Assembly (NCBI GenBank): GCA_944548615.1
Contig: OX155973.1
Coordinates: 6,617,326 to 6,681,325, forward strand
Direction: 5' to 3'
Source of the DNA: Micropterix aruncella
Lineage: Eukaryota > Arthropoda > Insecta > Lepidoptera > Micropterigidae
DNA length: 64,000 nucleotides
Shown here: positions 1 to 10,590 of the stretch, in pieces
Layout of the letters: every line of letters starts with the position of its first letter
Position numbering within the stretch: the stretch's first letter is position 1
Notes under the pieces: generated by a model
Told to the model about the DNA's origin: nothing
The model's input: only the letters and a program-made list of their open reading frames with translations
Databases searched by the model: none
Program-made: the position numbers and the translations under genes

Positions 1-119
1 CGTAGCTAGACGTCGGATTGTTATGTCCTAAGTCTTCTACGCTCACTGCAGTGTCGATAGAACGACGAATCGTTAAAACGTCCTGTGGTGACGGGTTCGC
101 CCGTTGTAGTTGACATCTC
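1..119 (+). repeat. Partial copy of the ~0.65-kb dispersed repeat (repeat S)
   Basis: This matches the terminal part of the repeat seen at 20556-21192 and 51436-52092, including the self-complementary ACGGG-TTCG-CCCGT stretch followed by TTGTAGTTGACA. Only the terminal ~120 bp falls inside the window, so the element continues upstream. It lies in the intron before the first visible MULE-RING exon. Confidence 0.6.
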
Positions 120-342
120 AATATGCTGTAATCAGTGTTGTTAAAGTGAGTTACTAGAGACTTTCCGGTACTTTGCTGAACATAATTGTGACTTTTAGGT
201 AAAAATGGTCGCTTGAGTGGTTTGTAACGTTTAGGGAGGGGTAGGGGGATTACAGAAAAATGTTAGGGCGCGTTGCATAGGGGGAGGGAGGGTAAAAAAT
301 CCGAAAAAATTGCATTACGTAAAACTTACGCCCCCTTGGCTA

Positions 343-370
343 CTTGCCGGGAAAGTCTTAGGGTGACACA
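343..370 (+). repeat. Short dispersed motif upstream of a splice acceptor
   Basis: The motif core is CTTGCCGGGAAAGTCTTRGG followed by GTGACAC. It sits 24 bp before the first visible MULE-RING exon. Other copies are at 16593-16620, 23681-23708, 48494-48520 (reverse), 50555-50607 (head-to-head) and about 63309-63324 (reverse). Confidence 0.6.
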
Positions 371-393
371 TTTTTAAATTTTTTTTTTTACAG

Positions 394-3300
394 AAAGCTC
401 ACATGGTGATGATGGCGTTATTAGATGGGGAAACGGAGGCCTTATATGCGCGAGTTTTGGATTGGCTGCGGAGTTCCATGCCTAATGCGACTCTTAGCAA
501 TACTTGGCTGTGCGATTACGACAATTCGTTGCGGCAAGCTATACTAACGACTTTTCCGCAAGTCACAATTCGCGGATGCTTCTACCATTACTCTCAGGTA
601 TATCTTCCTTGTATTCATTCATTTAGGTATCAGCCTCATTCGGTATCAGTCACATATTTTTTTAAAAAGTATTTCATTTGTTTTTCTTTATTATTTTTAC
701 CAGAATCTGCTGAAGAAGGCAACAGAGTTAGGACTGACGCCTCTCTTACAAGACGGAATTACAGTGGCTGTGTATCGGTTTCTTCATTGTCTTGCTCTGC
801 TACCGCCGGAGTTCATGGAAGTCGGCCTCAACACCATCAAAGATTTGATCTCCGAGCAGGGCTTGACTTCTATCTTTCAAGAGTTGATGGATTATTTCGA
901 TGACGTCTGGATGCAAGAGGTAAACAATGATTATCATTGCAATTCCTATTTTCAATATAACACTTGCTTTCTATTTTCGAACGTATATTTATTTATTTAT
1001 TTATTTCCCAAAACATAATTAACCTTACAGATGATTCCAAATCGTTAATTATTTTTATATGCTATTCTAGATTATAACTATTATTCTACTATAGACTATT
1101 ATTATAATTCTACTGTTAATAATATTATTATTACTCTACTCCATTACTATTACTATCATTATTATTCTAATATATAGATTATTATTCTACACTATAGCAA
1201 ACGAGACGGAGAAATACATTCGAGCGTAATATTAAACGATTATACTTTCATACATATATCTAATGATTATCTAACCTTTCTTATTATACTAGTTACTACT
1301 TTTTAACAATTTTAATACTACCTATGTACTACATATTTATCTAATTACTTGATTGCCAAGAAATGCCATTACCGTACTTTAACGTGTTCACCGTCCAAAT
1401 ATCCAATTCTGGCTCAGTCGAACATAGTGCATTTAGGGTACGAAGCGTCCGCACCGTGAAGCAGTGTTGAACGATGTTAGTTCTAGGTTGCGGTAACGCG
1501 AACTATACGTGAGTCCTAGCACGGTTGTAATTGGCGGGTACAAGTTTATATATGTGTAAGCAGTTTATATATGTGGCAGATTGACAGCCAATATAGTTAG
1601 TTACATCCGAATAAAAAAGATTAAAAATATTAAAGCGTTTTAAAAACCAAAATATTTGTTGTTTGTTTATTACCGGGTATCACCAAAATAGTTATGAGTG
1701 TTCTAAATGAAAGTTATGAGTGTTCTATATGGTTCAATATTGAGAACCAGGCTGGAAATCTATTTTTCCATTTGGAATGGAATCCACATGAGAATATTTA
1801 TATTCTTACACTGGAGAATGTACAAAACCAGTTTCTCAGATTCTTGCACTCCAAGCAGTATGGGTACTATCCACTTTTATATCTGAGTATTTTTTTTACA
1901 TAGAGTGGTAGCGTACAATTGGCTTTGTTGAAGAAGAGAGATGCACACCCAAAAGTGGATAGCCGATTCATTCCGGCCTGAACTGATTTCCACTTGTCCG
2001 ATTACTTTGTTTACACGAGATCACATGTACTCTTGGTGGAGCCATTCTCTCGCATCAATGTAGAATAGATGACATTTCTTTCAAAGTCCTCTCGGCATTT
2101 AACTGCCCTACCTTTGGATTATTATTCAAAAAGTAGGTAAATCCTTGTTTTTTTTCATTAGATTTCTCAATTACAATATTGGTTTAACACGTTGAGGGCA
2201 TGTATTATAATTCTAGGTCGATTCCCTACGCTGAAACTTTGTATTTGCATTATAGGTACCGAACTATATTACACTTATTATGATTCTGTTTTGCAATATT
2301 TCTTTTTTTTTCTATTTATCTATTCAAAAACCAGAGTCCGTCACGTTGACGGCACCCGCAGAAAGAAGCAGAAGCGGTGGGGCGTATTTGAAAAGTAAAA
2401 GAGTCCGTCGTCTACGTGACGGCGGCAGCGCCAGTGAGGGGACCACTAGCGCCAACGACCTGACGGCGGACACAATCAACGCGTTAAAATATACCAGACA
2501 AAATATGTAGCAGTTAAATAAAAATAAAAAAATAAATAAAATACAAACGGAGCTGCCATGGAATTCACTGACTGAAGTCGGGCCCATCATATAGTATTAT
2601 TACACTTCTGGGGGGTGAGCAGTGGATTCCGGACTAACCACCGGCTGTGGTAGGTTTAGGACAGCTGTCTTGCCACATGTGAGCTCAAACCTTACCACCC
2701 ATTCACTCCCCCTTCGAAGCCCGAATTTCTATCATCCAGCCGAGTGTTGAATTTGAACCTTACATTTTTTCTTGGTTTAATTTCTAAATATCAAGTTCTT
2801 GTTTTGTTCTCGGAATTGTATGGTAATAAGTTTCTTGTTTCGAACAACGCATTGCAGTGTTTTACAATCTTTTTTAGGTGGCAATGCCCTTTTTGGAAAG
2901 ACCCTCTTAGGCTATCCCTAAGCACTTGTAAATAAAATGAATGAAAAATTAGTATGTATTAACCCTTCAGGCCTCGGCCCCTCAGCCGATTGACAAGTTG
3001 ATGTCCCAAAAAATTTTAGTAAAAATTAGTAAAAAAATTGAATTATGACACTGTCTCACCAAAACATTAATTACTGCCAAACCACTGTACCCATAATTAA
3101 AATAAAACATATTAACATAACAAACATAATAAAGTGAAACAAATTAAATTAAAATTAAATTAAAACGGGGCCGTCACTCTGAATCGTGTTGTGGCTGATA
3201 TCGGCCAATTGGGGCTCTAGAAGTTAAACTAGGTATTAACATGGTGAACCACTAGGTCGCTAAGCTCGGGAGTAATGTTTAAAATCTGGTTTTCACTTCT

Positions 3301-6224
3301 GAAGTTGTAACTGACTGTTTCCAATATGAAATCGGATACTATCGCGATTGTTTGACATTACAAATGGCTACGAAACAAAAGGATGAAGGGTGTTACGAAA
3401 CAAAAGGACCTGGGCATAACGATAGTGAGCGATCTAAAATGGGGTGAGCGCATTATATAGATTGTGAAAAAAGCAAACTCAATTATGTACCTCATCCGCA
3501 AGTAATTTAACTACATCTCACCAGCCTTATTTGTGTCACTATACAAAACCTACATCAGACCTATGCTAGAGTTTGGATTCCAGATATGGAATCCGTACTT
3601 TGTGAAAGATAGAATAAATAGAATAGAATAAGATGAGGATCTCTTACAGAGATCTGTAAGACAAGGGCGGTCCTAGCCTTACATTTTGGGGGGGGTCACA
3701 GTTATGGGCTTAAGGTTTGGGGGGGGGGGGGTCGCTGTTATGGGCCATGAGATTGGGTTAACGGTTTGTAAATAAAACAAAGTTCCCCTTTATTATACAA
3801 TAATTTATTTATGGAAGCAAGTGTATTTGCATAAGAAGCTTATTATAAGCCATATATTTAAGATTTGGGGGGGGTCATGACCCCCTTGACCCCCCCCCTG
3901 GGACCGCCCTTGCAGTGTAAGATGAGGATCTCTTAGAGAAAGTCCAGCGCCGAGCGATTAAGATACCAATGGGGTTCAAAAATGTGGAATATGCAGAACG
4001 ACTCCGCAGATTGCAACTGCCTACACTCAAGGATCGTCGGATCAGGGGTGACCTCATTGAGGCATATAAGATCCTCAACGGGTGCTACAATTGCTTACCC
4101 CGAATTGTCTTCTATCTTCAAGAGAAACTACAAGCATCATCTGCGAGGACACAAATTTATACTGGAGAAAACTCGATTCCACATTAATCCCAGGAAACAG
4201 TTTACCTGCTGAAGTTGTTGAAGCGAGTAGTGTCAACATATTAAAAAATAGATTAGACAGACACCTTAAGCAGAAATTGTAATTGTATTCAGTTTTATAT
4301 TCAGACATATTAGCAATTATGCTGCCTGTTTGTAAAAGTAATAATAATAATAATAAATAAGATAAAAAACGAATTTACCGCGTGAATTTTATAGCACCCG
4401 TTGTTTCGGCGACGTTGCAGCCGCCGATGTCTAGGGTAAACTGAAAGAGCTGTCAATCCGTTGTTTTGCGGGTAGGCCGCATACCGCTGCCGCCATTGCG
4501 TAAATTATAACGATGGTGGGGGGGTAGGCTCGGCGCGCGCGAATTTCGAATATCCGTCGTGCATACAACACTCACTGTATCCTGTCTTAACGCTGTCGCC
4601 GAAACGTCGGGTGCTATAAAATTCATGCGGTAAATTCGTTTTTTATCTTGACTGTTTCCATATTAGATCGGAATAAAGTTTTATAAAAGCGATAGCAACA
4701 CACGTAATAAATATTTTTCTCTTCCAAAGCTGTAAATGTTAGTTGAAAATTGATGTTATGGATTGGATTCTGTAGTCTCTAAGGTTGTTTTGAAAATAAA
4801 ATTGAATATGAAAAATGTAAACTTGTTTCAGATTGGACCAATGGAGTTTAGTGTGTGTGATACACCGAAACATATCAATGATTATGGGGAAGTCTTTTTT
4901 TCTTCCCTACTGAAGAGGCAACGCGGGAGTACAACTCCGTCCATATGGAGTTTCACAAGTGAGTATATACCAGTATTGTTTCGGATCTGGGGATTTGTGG
5001 ATACAGATAATCTGAGGTTTAATCCATTGATATGGGTCTTTGAAAAAACACCTCGTCTCCTCCGCACCCCGTTGGTACAATATCCTACCTGTAACCTACT
5101 ACAACTCTCAGACGTACCATATCGGATCTTGTCAAGGCTGGTATACCAGCCTTGACAAGATCCTTGTTAGGTAATTTTATTTTCCTGGCCCACTAACCGA
5201 CAAGCAGGGAAAGTTTTATGAATGTGCATTTTTTTTTTTTGAGATGAAGACGGAATCATCTATTTTAAACCCTTTAAAGATATTTAGGACCATTTCCAGA
5301 TTGAAGCCTGTCTGTCATATTATGATGAAGTGTCATATTATGGTAGGTTCGATTCCCGTCGCTGAATTTTAATCGCAGCTCCTATTATATATTTGGGCCA
5401 GGTCTATGGTCTACGAAATTTTGCCAAATTTGAAAAACGGAGGTGGAACAGGGTACGGCGGAGCGACGTAGTATGGCAACCGTCACCTGAAATTGTGCAA
5501 CGGTTGAGCGTTAGGTTTGTTAGGTAGCCTTGATCAAATCGAGGCATCGATCAATGATTGGCTCATCGAGCTAAACAAAGAAAAATGTACCTCTCACTGT
5601 ATACGGAGACCGGTTTTACCAAAATGTTTTTTTTTAAAATTTGCAGGCGTGATTCGATTGGTGTTCCAGACGCAGGAGACGTTCCTCCGCAAGACGACTG
5701 GAACGACTCGGTCGCTCCGCTCGCCGACGCGTTTCTCCTCCAACGACCGCAAGGTCCGCTCCGCGCAACTCGCCCTCCGCCGCCAGAAGTGCTCCGTTCC
5801 CGACTTCCTCAACGCTGTGGTCAGCATCACGCCGGAGGTCATTTACTCCGAGGACACGCCCAAATTGGGCCCGGTACCCAAGTTCGAGATGGCCGACTAC
5901 GGCAGCGAATACGAGGACGAAGCGGAGGCGGAAGAGGAAGAGGCCGAGCGAGAAGAAGAAGAAGATGAAGAAGCAGAACACTATATCGTCAGGGCGGATG
6001 ATCCGGTCGGGACTGCGGCCATCGAGACGCACTCGTCCGAGCTACTCTTCGTCTGTTCGGTCTGCGAGAAGTCCGCCTGCAATACTCTGCTGAGACCGTG
6101 CATGCATTTCGTCATGTGTCAGGATTGTGCGATAAATATACTGTCCAAAAGTCAAAAATGCCCCAGTTGCGATACTTTAATTGAAGAAACTATTGTAGGA
6201 AAATTTGAGCCGCACTGCGAGTGA
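394..6224 (+). CDS. MULE-transposase-derived protein with C-terminal RING finger (3' exons only)
   Basis: Four exons join in phase: 394-597, 704-919, 4832-4958 and 5647-6224, each with a pyrimidine-rich AG acceptor and GT donor. They give 374 residues plus stop. Residues 1-68 carry the MULE pattern around a catalytic-type Asp (motif CDYDNSLRQAI) and a C-x2-H motif (GCFYHYSQ). Residues 69-182 continue the helical insertion and the NDYGE segment, which aligns with the catalytic Glu region of MULE transposases. The usual His after it is Phe here. A Glu/Asp-rich linker (roughly 265-290) leads to a C3HC4 RING at about 320-360 (CSVC, C-x-H-x3-C-x2-C, CPSC). The first catalytic Asp would lie in exons upstream of the window. 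The family is known from transposases and domesticated host genes; a role in ubiquitination is inferred from the RING only. Intron 2 (920-4831) is filled with TE fragments. The absence of stops and the intact splice sites suggest a functional host gene. Confidence 0.8.
1560..2140 (+). mobile_element. Jockey-type non-LTR retrotransposon fragment (RT C-terminal region), degenerate
   Basis: Short blocks read like the C-terminus of a lepidopteran Jockey-type reverse transcriptase: a stretch with QNQFLRFLHSKQYGYYPLLY, and further on VEPFSRINV. Frameshifts and stops separate them. It lies in intron 2 of the MULE-RING gene. Family assignment is by residue pattern only. Confidence 0.45.
2541..2728 (-). 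mobile_element. Solo 3' end of R2-like element, family 1 (copy A)
   Basis: The 3' UTR and last few codons match copies at 14640-14828, 39612-39800, 47160-47352 and 47791-47990. Shared landmarks are the tail reading TACAAACGGAGCTGCCATGG on the + strand and a central GGGGGGTGAGCAGTGGATTC. It is truncated a few codons into the ORF, as expected for aborted target-primed reverse transcription. Confidence 0.8.
2963..3223. mobile_element. TTAA-flanked MITE, family T2 (copy 1)
   Basis: Flanked by TTAA on both sides (2959-2962 and 3224-3227), with termini beginning CCCTTCAGGCCTCGGCC and, inverted, TTCTAGAGCCCCAATTGGCC. A second copy lies inverted at 31967-32208. The TTAA target suggests mobilisation by a piggyBac-type transposase; this is inference. 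Confidence 0.7.
3395..4345 (+). mobile_element. CR1/L2-type non-LTR retrotransposon 3' fragment
   Basis: The reading frame resembles the end of a CR1/L2-like reverse transcriptase: a segment around YIRPMLEFGFQIWNP near 3550-3600, then ERLRRLQLPTLKDRRIRGDL at about 4000-4060. The 3' end is a short (TAA)n microsatellite near 4342-4356, typical of the clade. A short TIR element (3662-3912) interrupts it. Reading frames shift, so it is dead. Confidence 0.65.
3662..3912. mobile_element. Short TIR element (hAT-like MITE) with poly-G tracts
   Basis: The ends are perfect 12-bp inverted repeats (CAAGGGCGGTCC). The interior has two runs of eight to twelve G. The flanking host sequence is partly repeated on both sides (GATGAGGATCTCTTA at 3633-3647 and 3922-3936), but no clean 8-bp TSD is visible. 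Confidence 0.6.
4359..4649. mobile_element. Foldback/MITE element with ~50-bp terminal inverted repeats
   Basis: The left end (AAGATAAAAAACGAATTTAC) and the right end are reverse complements over about 50 bp, ending near TTTCGGCGA/TCGCCGAAA. Partial relatives with the GCCGAAACGTCGGGTGCTAT block occur at 50930-50970 and 51300-51360. It sits directly after the CR1/L2 fragment in intron 2 of the MULE-RING gene. Confidence 0.7.
5124..5163. repeat. Perfect 40-bp palindrome
   Basis: Arms GGATCTTGTCAAGGCTGG and the exact reverse complement meet around TATA. It lies in the last intron of the MULE-RING gene, about 165 bp after the exon 3 donor. Confidence 0.9.
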
Positions 6225-6364
6225 CCCATCTATTCCGCCGCAAAACGGGAACAGGAGAACAGTCGGTTACCCTCATAAAGGACCATTGCGCTTCCCCCGC
6301 GACGAGCAGGACTCAACCTACAGTTCTCTCAACCGATCTACTATCCCGAGAGTCTATAGATAAA

Positions 6365-6556
6365 CACACACACTTACACACATGCCTATAACATGTGCGT
6401 ATGTGTGCGTCTTGTTATTGCATTCGATTGGCAGAATCGATATGCAATTCCGTTCATTTTATCCTAACAGAAAGTGATGACCCAGCTAGGAATTGAACCC
6501 GGAACTTTACAATGTAAGATCAGGCGACCTAACCATTATGCCACCTGGCCAGAATG
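6365..6556 (-). mobile_element. tRNA-derived SINE
   Basis: On the minus strand a tRNA-like head has an A box (TGGCATAATGGTTAGG) and a B box (GGTTCAATTCC) with tRNA-like spacing. It is followed by a body containing CTTGTTATTGCATTCGAT. The acceptor-stem pairing expected of a true tRNA is missing. A headless relative of the body occurs near 31790-31850. Confidence 0.65.
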
Positions 6557-7184
6557 TCAAAATATATTAATTTAAAAAAAATGGTATAAAAATGTTTCAT
6601 TATCTCCCTTTCGAGTGTTTTTTATTACTGAATTGACTGACATAACGTGTTTTGTTTAAATATTCATTTTTAAAAATACAAAAATGGGTAATTTCATAAC
6701 GCCTTGCGAAGTTTGTTGTAACACTTTTGTAACATATACCAGACGAAAGCTTATCACAAGTGTAACAATTTAATTCTATCGCACCTAAGCTGAAATATGT
6801 AGGTGAAGAGAGTAACAGCGTTGAATATTTTATTACACATTTTTTAATAAAATGCCTTATCTAGTTGGTTTCATTTAATGATACCTCTAGATATCTAGTT
6901 GGTTTCTTAAAATGATACATCAGCAAAAACTTTTTTACAGGTGATCATTTTTATTCATAAAACGTTTTCTAAAGGTGCGATTCCACCAAAATAGTGTGCA
7001 GCACATTTGCTTGCACACATTTTGTGCAAAACTCCAACAGTGCAGGTACTAAGCTGGTGTCGCATTTGGCTTCCGTCTCCACTGGTAAGGCTGTGCGTAA
7101 CTTTTGTAAGCGCACAGTTCAGCACACTTGTGCGCGAACATGTTCACTGAGCAGAGTTTCTGCCGAGACAGTTCAGTAGTTAAT

Positions 7185-8506
7185 ATGAACGGGCAGGAAA
7201 AAGTAGTGCTTTGTGCTGCAGCATGTGTTTTACTATGTAGTCTCCTTAAAAAGAAACGAAGGAAGAAACCGCAATGTTGGGTGAGGCCGTTATTACAGCG
7301 ACGGAATGAAGAAACGAATAAATTTCTAGAAGAAATAAAAATAGATCCATTGAGTGGATTTAAAAACTTCACACGTATATCTTGCGAAGATTTTGAGTTG
7401 CTGGTTAATGTAACTAGTCCTTTTATTGCTAAGCAAGATACCAACTACAGAAAATGTGTCCCTGTTTCAATAAGGCTTGCAATCACCTTAAGATATCTTG
7501 CTACTGGAGATTCTTTTGCAAGTTTAATGTTCTTATTTAAAGTTTCAAAAGAGCTTATTGCTCGGATTGTACCTGAGACTTGTAAGGCGTTGATAAGCGT
7601 GTTGAAAGAAAATATTAAGGTAAGAAAATAAAAATAATATACCATTTTATTTTAGTCACTTTTATTGCATTACATTTCATGCCAAGATATTGTTTCGCCA
7701 TCATTCTGACGTAAAAGATCTGAATAATCATTATCGCGGACCTGAAAACTTGAAGCCGGTCCTTGACTCTGACAATTTGACGAATCTGAATACGGTGAAG
7801 GCATTGGAGTTGTAACATATTTTCCAGTACCAATAATAGCGTCATACAATAAATTATCTATATCCCTTTGTACTAAAATCTTGGTTCGCTCATCTCTAAT
7901 TTTCCTTAATTTCGTTGCGACGGCTGCAGCAAAAATGTCTTCGTCATCAGGTTTTTTTGCTTCCATCTGCTTGTTTACGTTATTCATAATGGACAAAGCT
8001 TGGGCGATTCTCGGGTCTTCATCGACAATACGGCGTTTAAGCGAGTTCTTCGGAGCCTTAAACTTTTCGACTGGCCTTTCATGAAGAGACTCTTGATCTT
8101 CATTTACTGTGTCATTCTGGATAATAATATCTTGTGATACCTGAAATAGTAATAAAATTTCCTTTTTCAGATGCCTAACACTTTAGAAGAATGGATGATC
8201 TTAGAGCGCCAATTTGACCATCTTTGGAATTTCCCTCATTGCATTGGGGCTATGGATGGCAACCACGTTGTTATCTATGCTAATCTTCAGCAAGGAAAAT
8301 TAAATTTGCCTGAACCTTACCCGTTACCCGGAAGGAACAAACCAATTCCACATGTCATTGTGGCAGATGATGCTTTTGCGTTAGATATAAATTTAATGAA
8401 ACCATATCCCGGTCAACATGACAAAAGATCAAAAGAGAGAATATTTAATTATCGGTTGAGCAGAGCGAGACGTATTGTGGAAAACGTATTCGGCATTATG
8501 TCGTAA
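7185..8506 (+). pseudogene. Harbinger nuclease (HARBI1-like DDE transposase), internally deleted
   Basis: Exon 1 is 7185-7619 and exon 2 is 8171-8506, joined in phase 0 across a GT-AG intron. An in-frame upstream ATG at 7128 is also possible. Exon 1 has the family block IRLAITLRYLATGDSF near residues 90-110. Exon 2 has HCIGAMDGNHV (first catalytic Asp), then jumps directly to NLPEPYPLPGRN, so the segment that normally carries the second catalytic Asp is gone. ARRIVENVFGI supplies the Glu region, then a stop follows at once, where relatives continue for tens of residues. The protein cannot be catalytically active. Confidence 0.85.
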
Positions 8507-8942
8507 AAAGTATAGGTATCTGGCGTAAATAGTATAGGTATCTAAGTAATAATATTAGAGGTAAGAAAATAAACATTTAAAACGTACCTACCTGTTCATT
8601 TATTTCGTCGTGTAAGTTCAAGCTGACGTTCGGCTCATCCCTTCCATGAAAGAAATTCAAATATGCATAAGCAAACCATTTCGGCTTATATATATCTAAA
8701 ATCCCAGAACCTGAAGATTTTGAGTCCGCGATTTTCTTCTTTTCTCTTCGGTATTGAGCCAAAATAATCTTCCATTTTCTCATTACCTCAGTCGAGTCAC
8801 AATTGAAACTTTGCGCCAACTCTTGAGTGGCGTCGTGTTTTTTGTTTTTATTTTTATAATCACTGTGACTAGAATCCCATAATACAGGATAAGTTTCAAT
8901 AGCTTGAATAAAATTAATAATTTTATCATTCGTCCAATCCAT
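7670..8942 (-). CDS. MADF-domain protein of the Harbinger element
   Basis: Exon 1 is 8942-8592 and exon 2 is 8140-7670 on the minus strand, phase 0, GT-AG, giving 272 residues. Exon 1 is a MADF (Myb/SANT-like) DNA-binding domain with Trp-based pattern (MDWTNDKIINFIQAIETYPV, later MRKWKIILAQYRREKKK). Exon 2 has a linker and a helical segment of about 30 residues near EDIFAAAVATKLRKIRDERT that resembles the C-terminal helices of such partner proteins. In Harbinger elements this protein binds ends and imports the nuclease. The frame is intact although the partner nuclease is dead. Confidence 0.85.
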
Positions 8943-9227
8943 ATTTAGCTTGGTTAATTAACAATGTACGCGCACAAATCAATGTTTTCACTCCGGTAGC
9001 GGAAGCAAGACTGAGTTCGCGCACAACAGGTTTGTCGACGCGACGCGAGTCCACTGCCTGCATGTGTGCGCGCACAAAAGTATACAGATGTGCGCGAACA
9101 TTTCTAGAATGTTCGCGCACAATTTGTTATTGTTTGCTTTAGTGAGTCGACCAGAATAAACATTTGTGTCGCACACTGTGCATTGCAGTGCCGCACAGTT
9201 CTGCACACTGGTGGAATCCCATCTTAA

Positions 9228-9785
9228 GAATTACATTTAAATTCAACAAACAATTGTAAGTTCTCAAGTCAGATATCAAGAAATCTTAACGCATACTGAT
9301 ATTGGGAATACCAATCTTCTTCAACATCTTAGTTATAAAGGTGCGAGTTTTTATCAAAATGATATACGTATTTCCAGTTCATGTATGGCTTTGACAAAAT
9401 CTGTCATGGTAATTTCACATTGGCAATTTTATAATAATTAGTTCCTAGACTATAGAAGACAAATTACTTGTATAAGAGTCGACTTGTAAGGTATCTCTTT
9501 ATTATTTTCTCCTAATATGTCTGTGTATTAACAACATCTTCGCTAATATCTTTAAAACAACTCACATGACACATAATCAAGTATTATCTATGAATGACGT
9601 ATCACATGGAAAACTTACATTTTCCGCCTGCTAAGAAAAGGTTTTTATATCGTTGTCTAGAAATTTCTTTTCACTGGTGTCTTTGGCTCCGACAGAAGTA
9701 CATGAAACCAAAAGAAACTCATTTTTGAAAATAAACCTGATGTATCACTACGAGAAAACGGTCCTCAATTATAGGAAATACGTGG
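9228..9785. other. Intergenic stretch without recognised feature
   Basis: AT-rich sequence with no coding pattern or repeat that I could match elsewhere in the window. Confidence 0.5.
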
Positions 9786-9789
9786 AAAA

Positions 9790-10470
9790 ATTTAATTATT
9801 CGATATAACCACTATCACGTTTTACAACTTGCTCAAGCCTTGACTGGAACCGACCGCATGCTCGTCTTACCTCTTCCATGTTCATGTTGGTCATCACCTC
9901 AGTAATGGTGGCCTTCAGTGCGTCCTTGGTGTTGTGATATTTTGCATTTATCTTAAACTCAACTATGCCCCAAAAGCAATAGTCAAGAGGATTGCAGTCT
10001 AGGCTAGACGGTGGCCACAAGTCGGGTGACCAGGGGAGTAGGGCATATTACCATGAAGCAATGCGTGGGCTTTCCTCGACTTGTGGGCTGGCTGGAAGAC
10101 ATAGTCTCTTCCAGCGGCCACATCATTCTAGGACTTCACTGCCGTCTCCAAGACCTGGATGTACCCATCAGCGTTGATTTTGAGGTGTTAATCAACGAAA
10201 TGACGTGTCATAACATCCCTTTCGCTGCTTATGTCCCCAAGGACCATTACCCCTGCTGGTGTACATGACGGTAGGCACTTCTGAAGCATCTTGACATAGC
10301 CACTCGACTCGAAACTCCGCTCGAAATTCATAAACTTTTTTTTTGTACCCAACCAAACCAATCAATTAGCTCCTTTCGCGATTTTCCCGTGCAAAGGGAC
10401 TCCAGAATCGCCGCTCTGTTGTCTAGTTCTCGGCTCATTTTCTTGCAAGTTGGAACTTGGAACTTGTCTC
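9790..10470 (-). pseudogene. mariner-type transposase pseudogene
   Basis: The minus strand reads MWPPSSLDCNPLDYCFWGIV at 9961-10020, the mariner WPPSSPDLNPLDY catalytic block, followed by the normal C-terminal helix. Upstream pieces (VMVLGDISS, INADGYIQVLETAVK, GRDYVFQPAHKS) are in different frames at about 10050-10250. A mariner-like N-terminal trace extends to about 10470. Several stops and frameshifts make it dead. Confidence 0.75.
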
Positions 10471-10590
10471 GTGACGATATGAACTAGGTTTGAGATAGGC
10501 TATTCGCAGGTTTATTAAGACCGACCGCTAGAGGGCACTTCATAAACCAATTCCGGATATACCTTGATGGCCCTGTACAAGGTATATAAT

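Larger units (their letters stand above)
6973..9224. mobile_element. PIF/Harbinger transposon with both ends and TSD
   Basis: TAA target-site duplications (6970-6972 and 9225-9227) flank imperfect inverted ends, AGGTGCGATTCCACCA and AGATGGGATTCCACCA. The 2252-bp element carries the two expected genes, a DDE nuclease (+) and a MADF/Myb-like protein (-). The nuclease has internal and C-terminal deletions, so the element is non-autonomous. Confidence 0.9.

Noticed and set aside
5594..6032. Minus-strand and +2-frame ORFs over the RING exon
   Set aside because: Shadows of the GC-rich and acidic-repeat coding exon of the MULE-RING gene.
6480..6556. A possible functional tRNA gene on the minus strand
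   Set aside because: A and B boxes are present, but acceptor-stem pairing is missing and the sequence continues into a SINE body.
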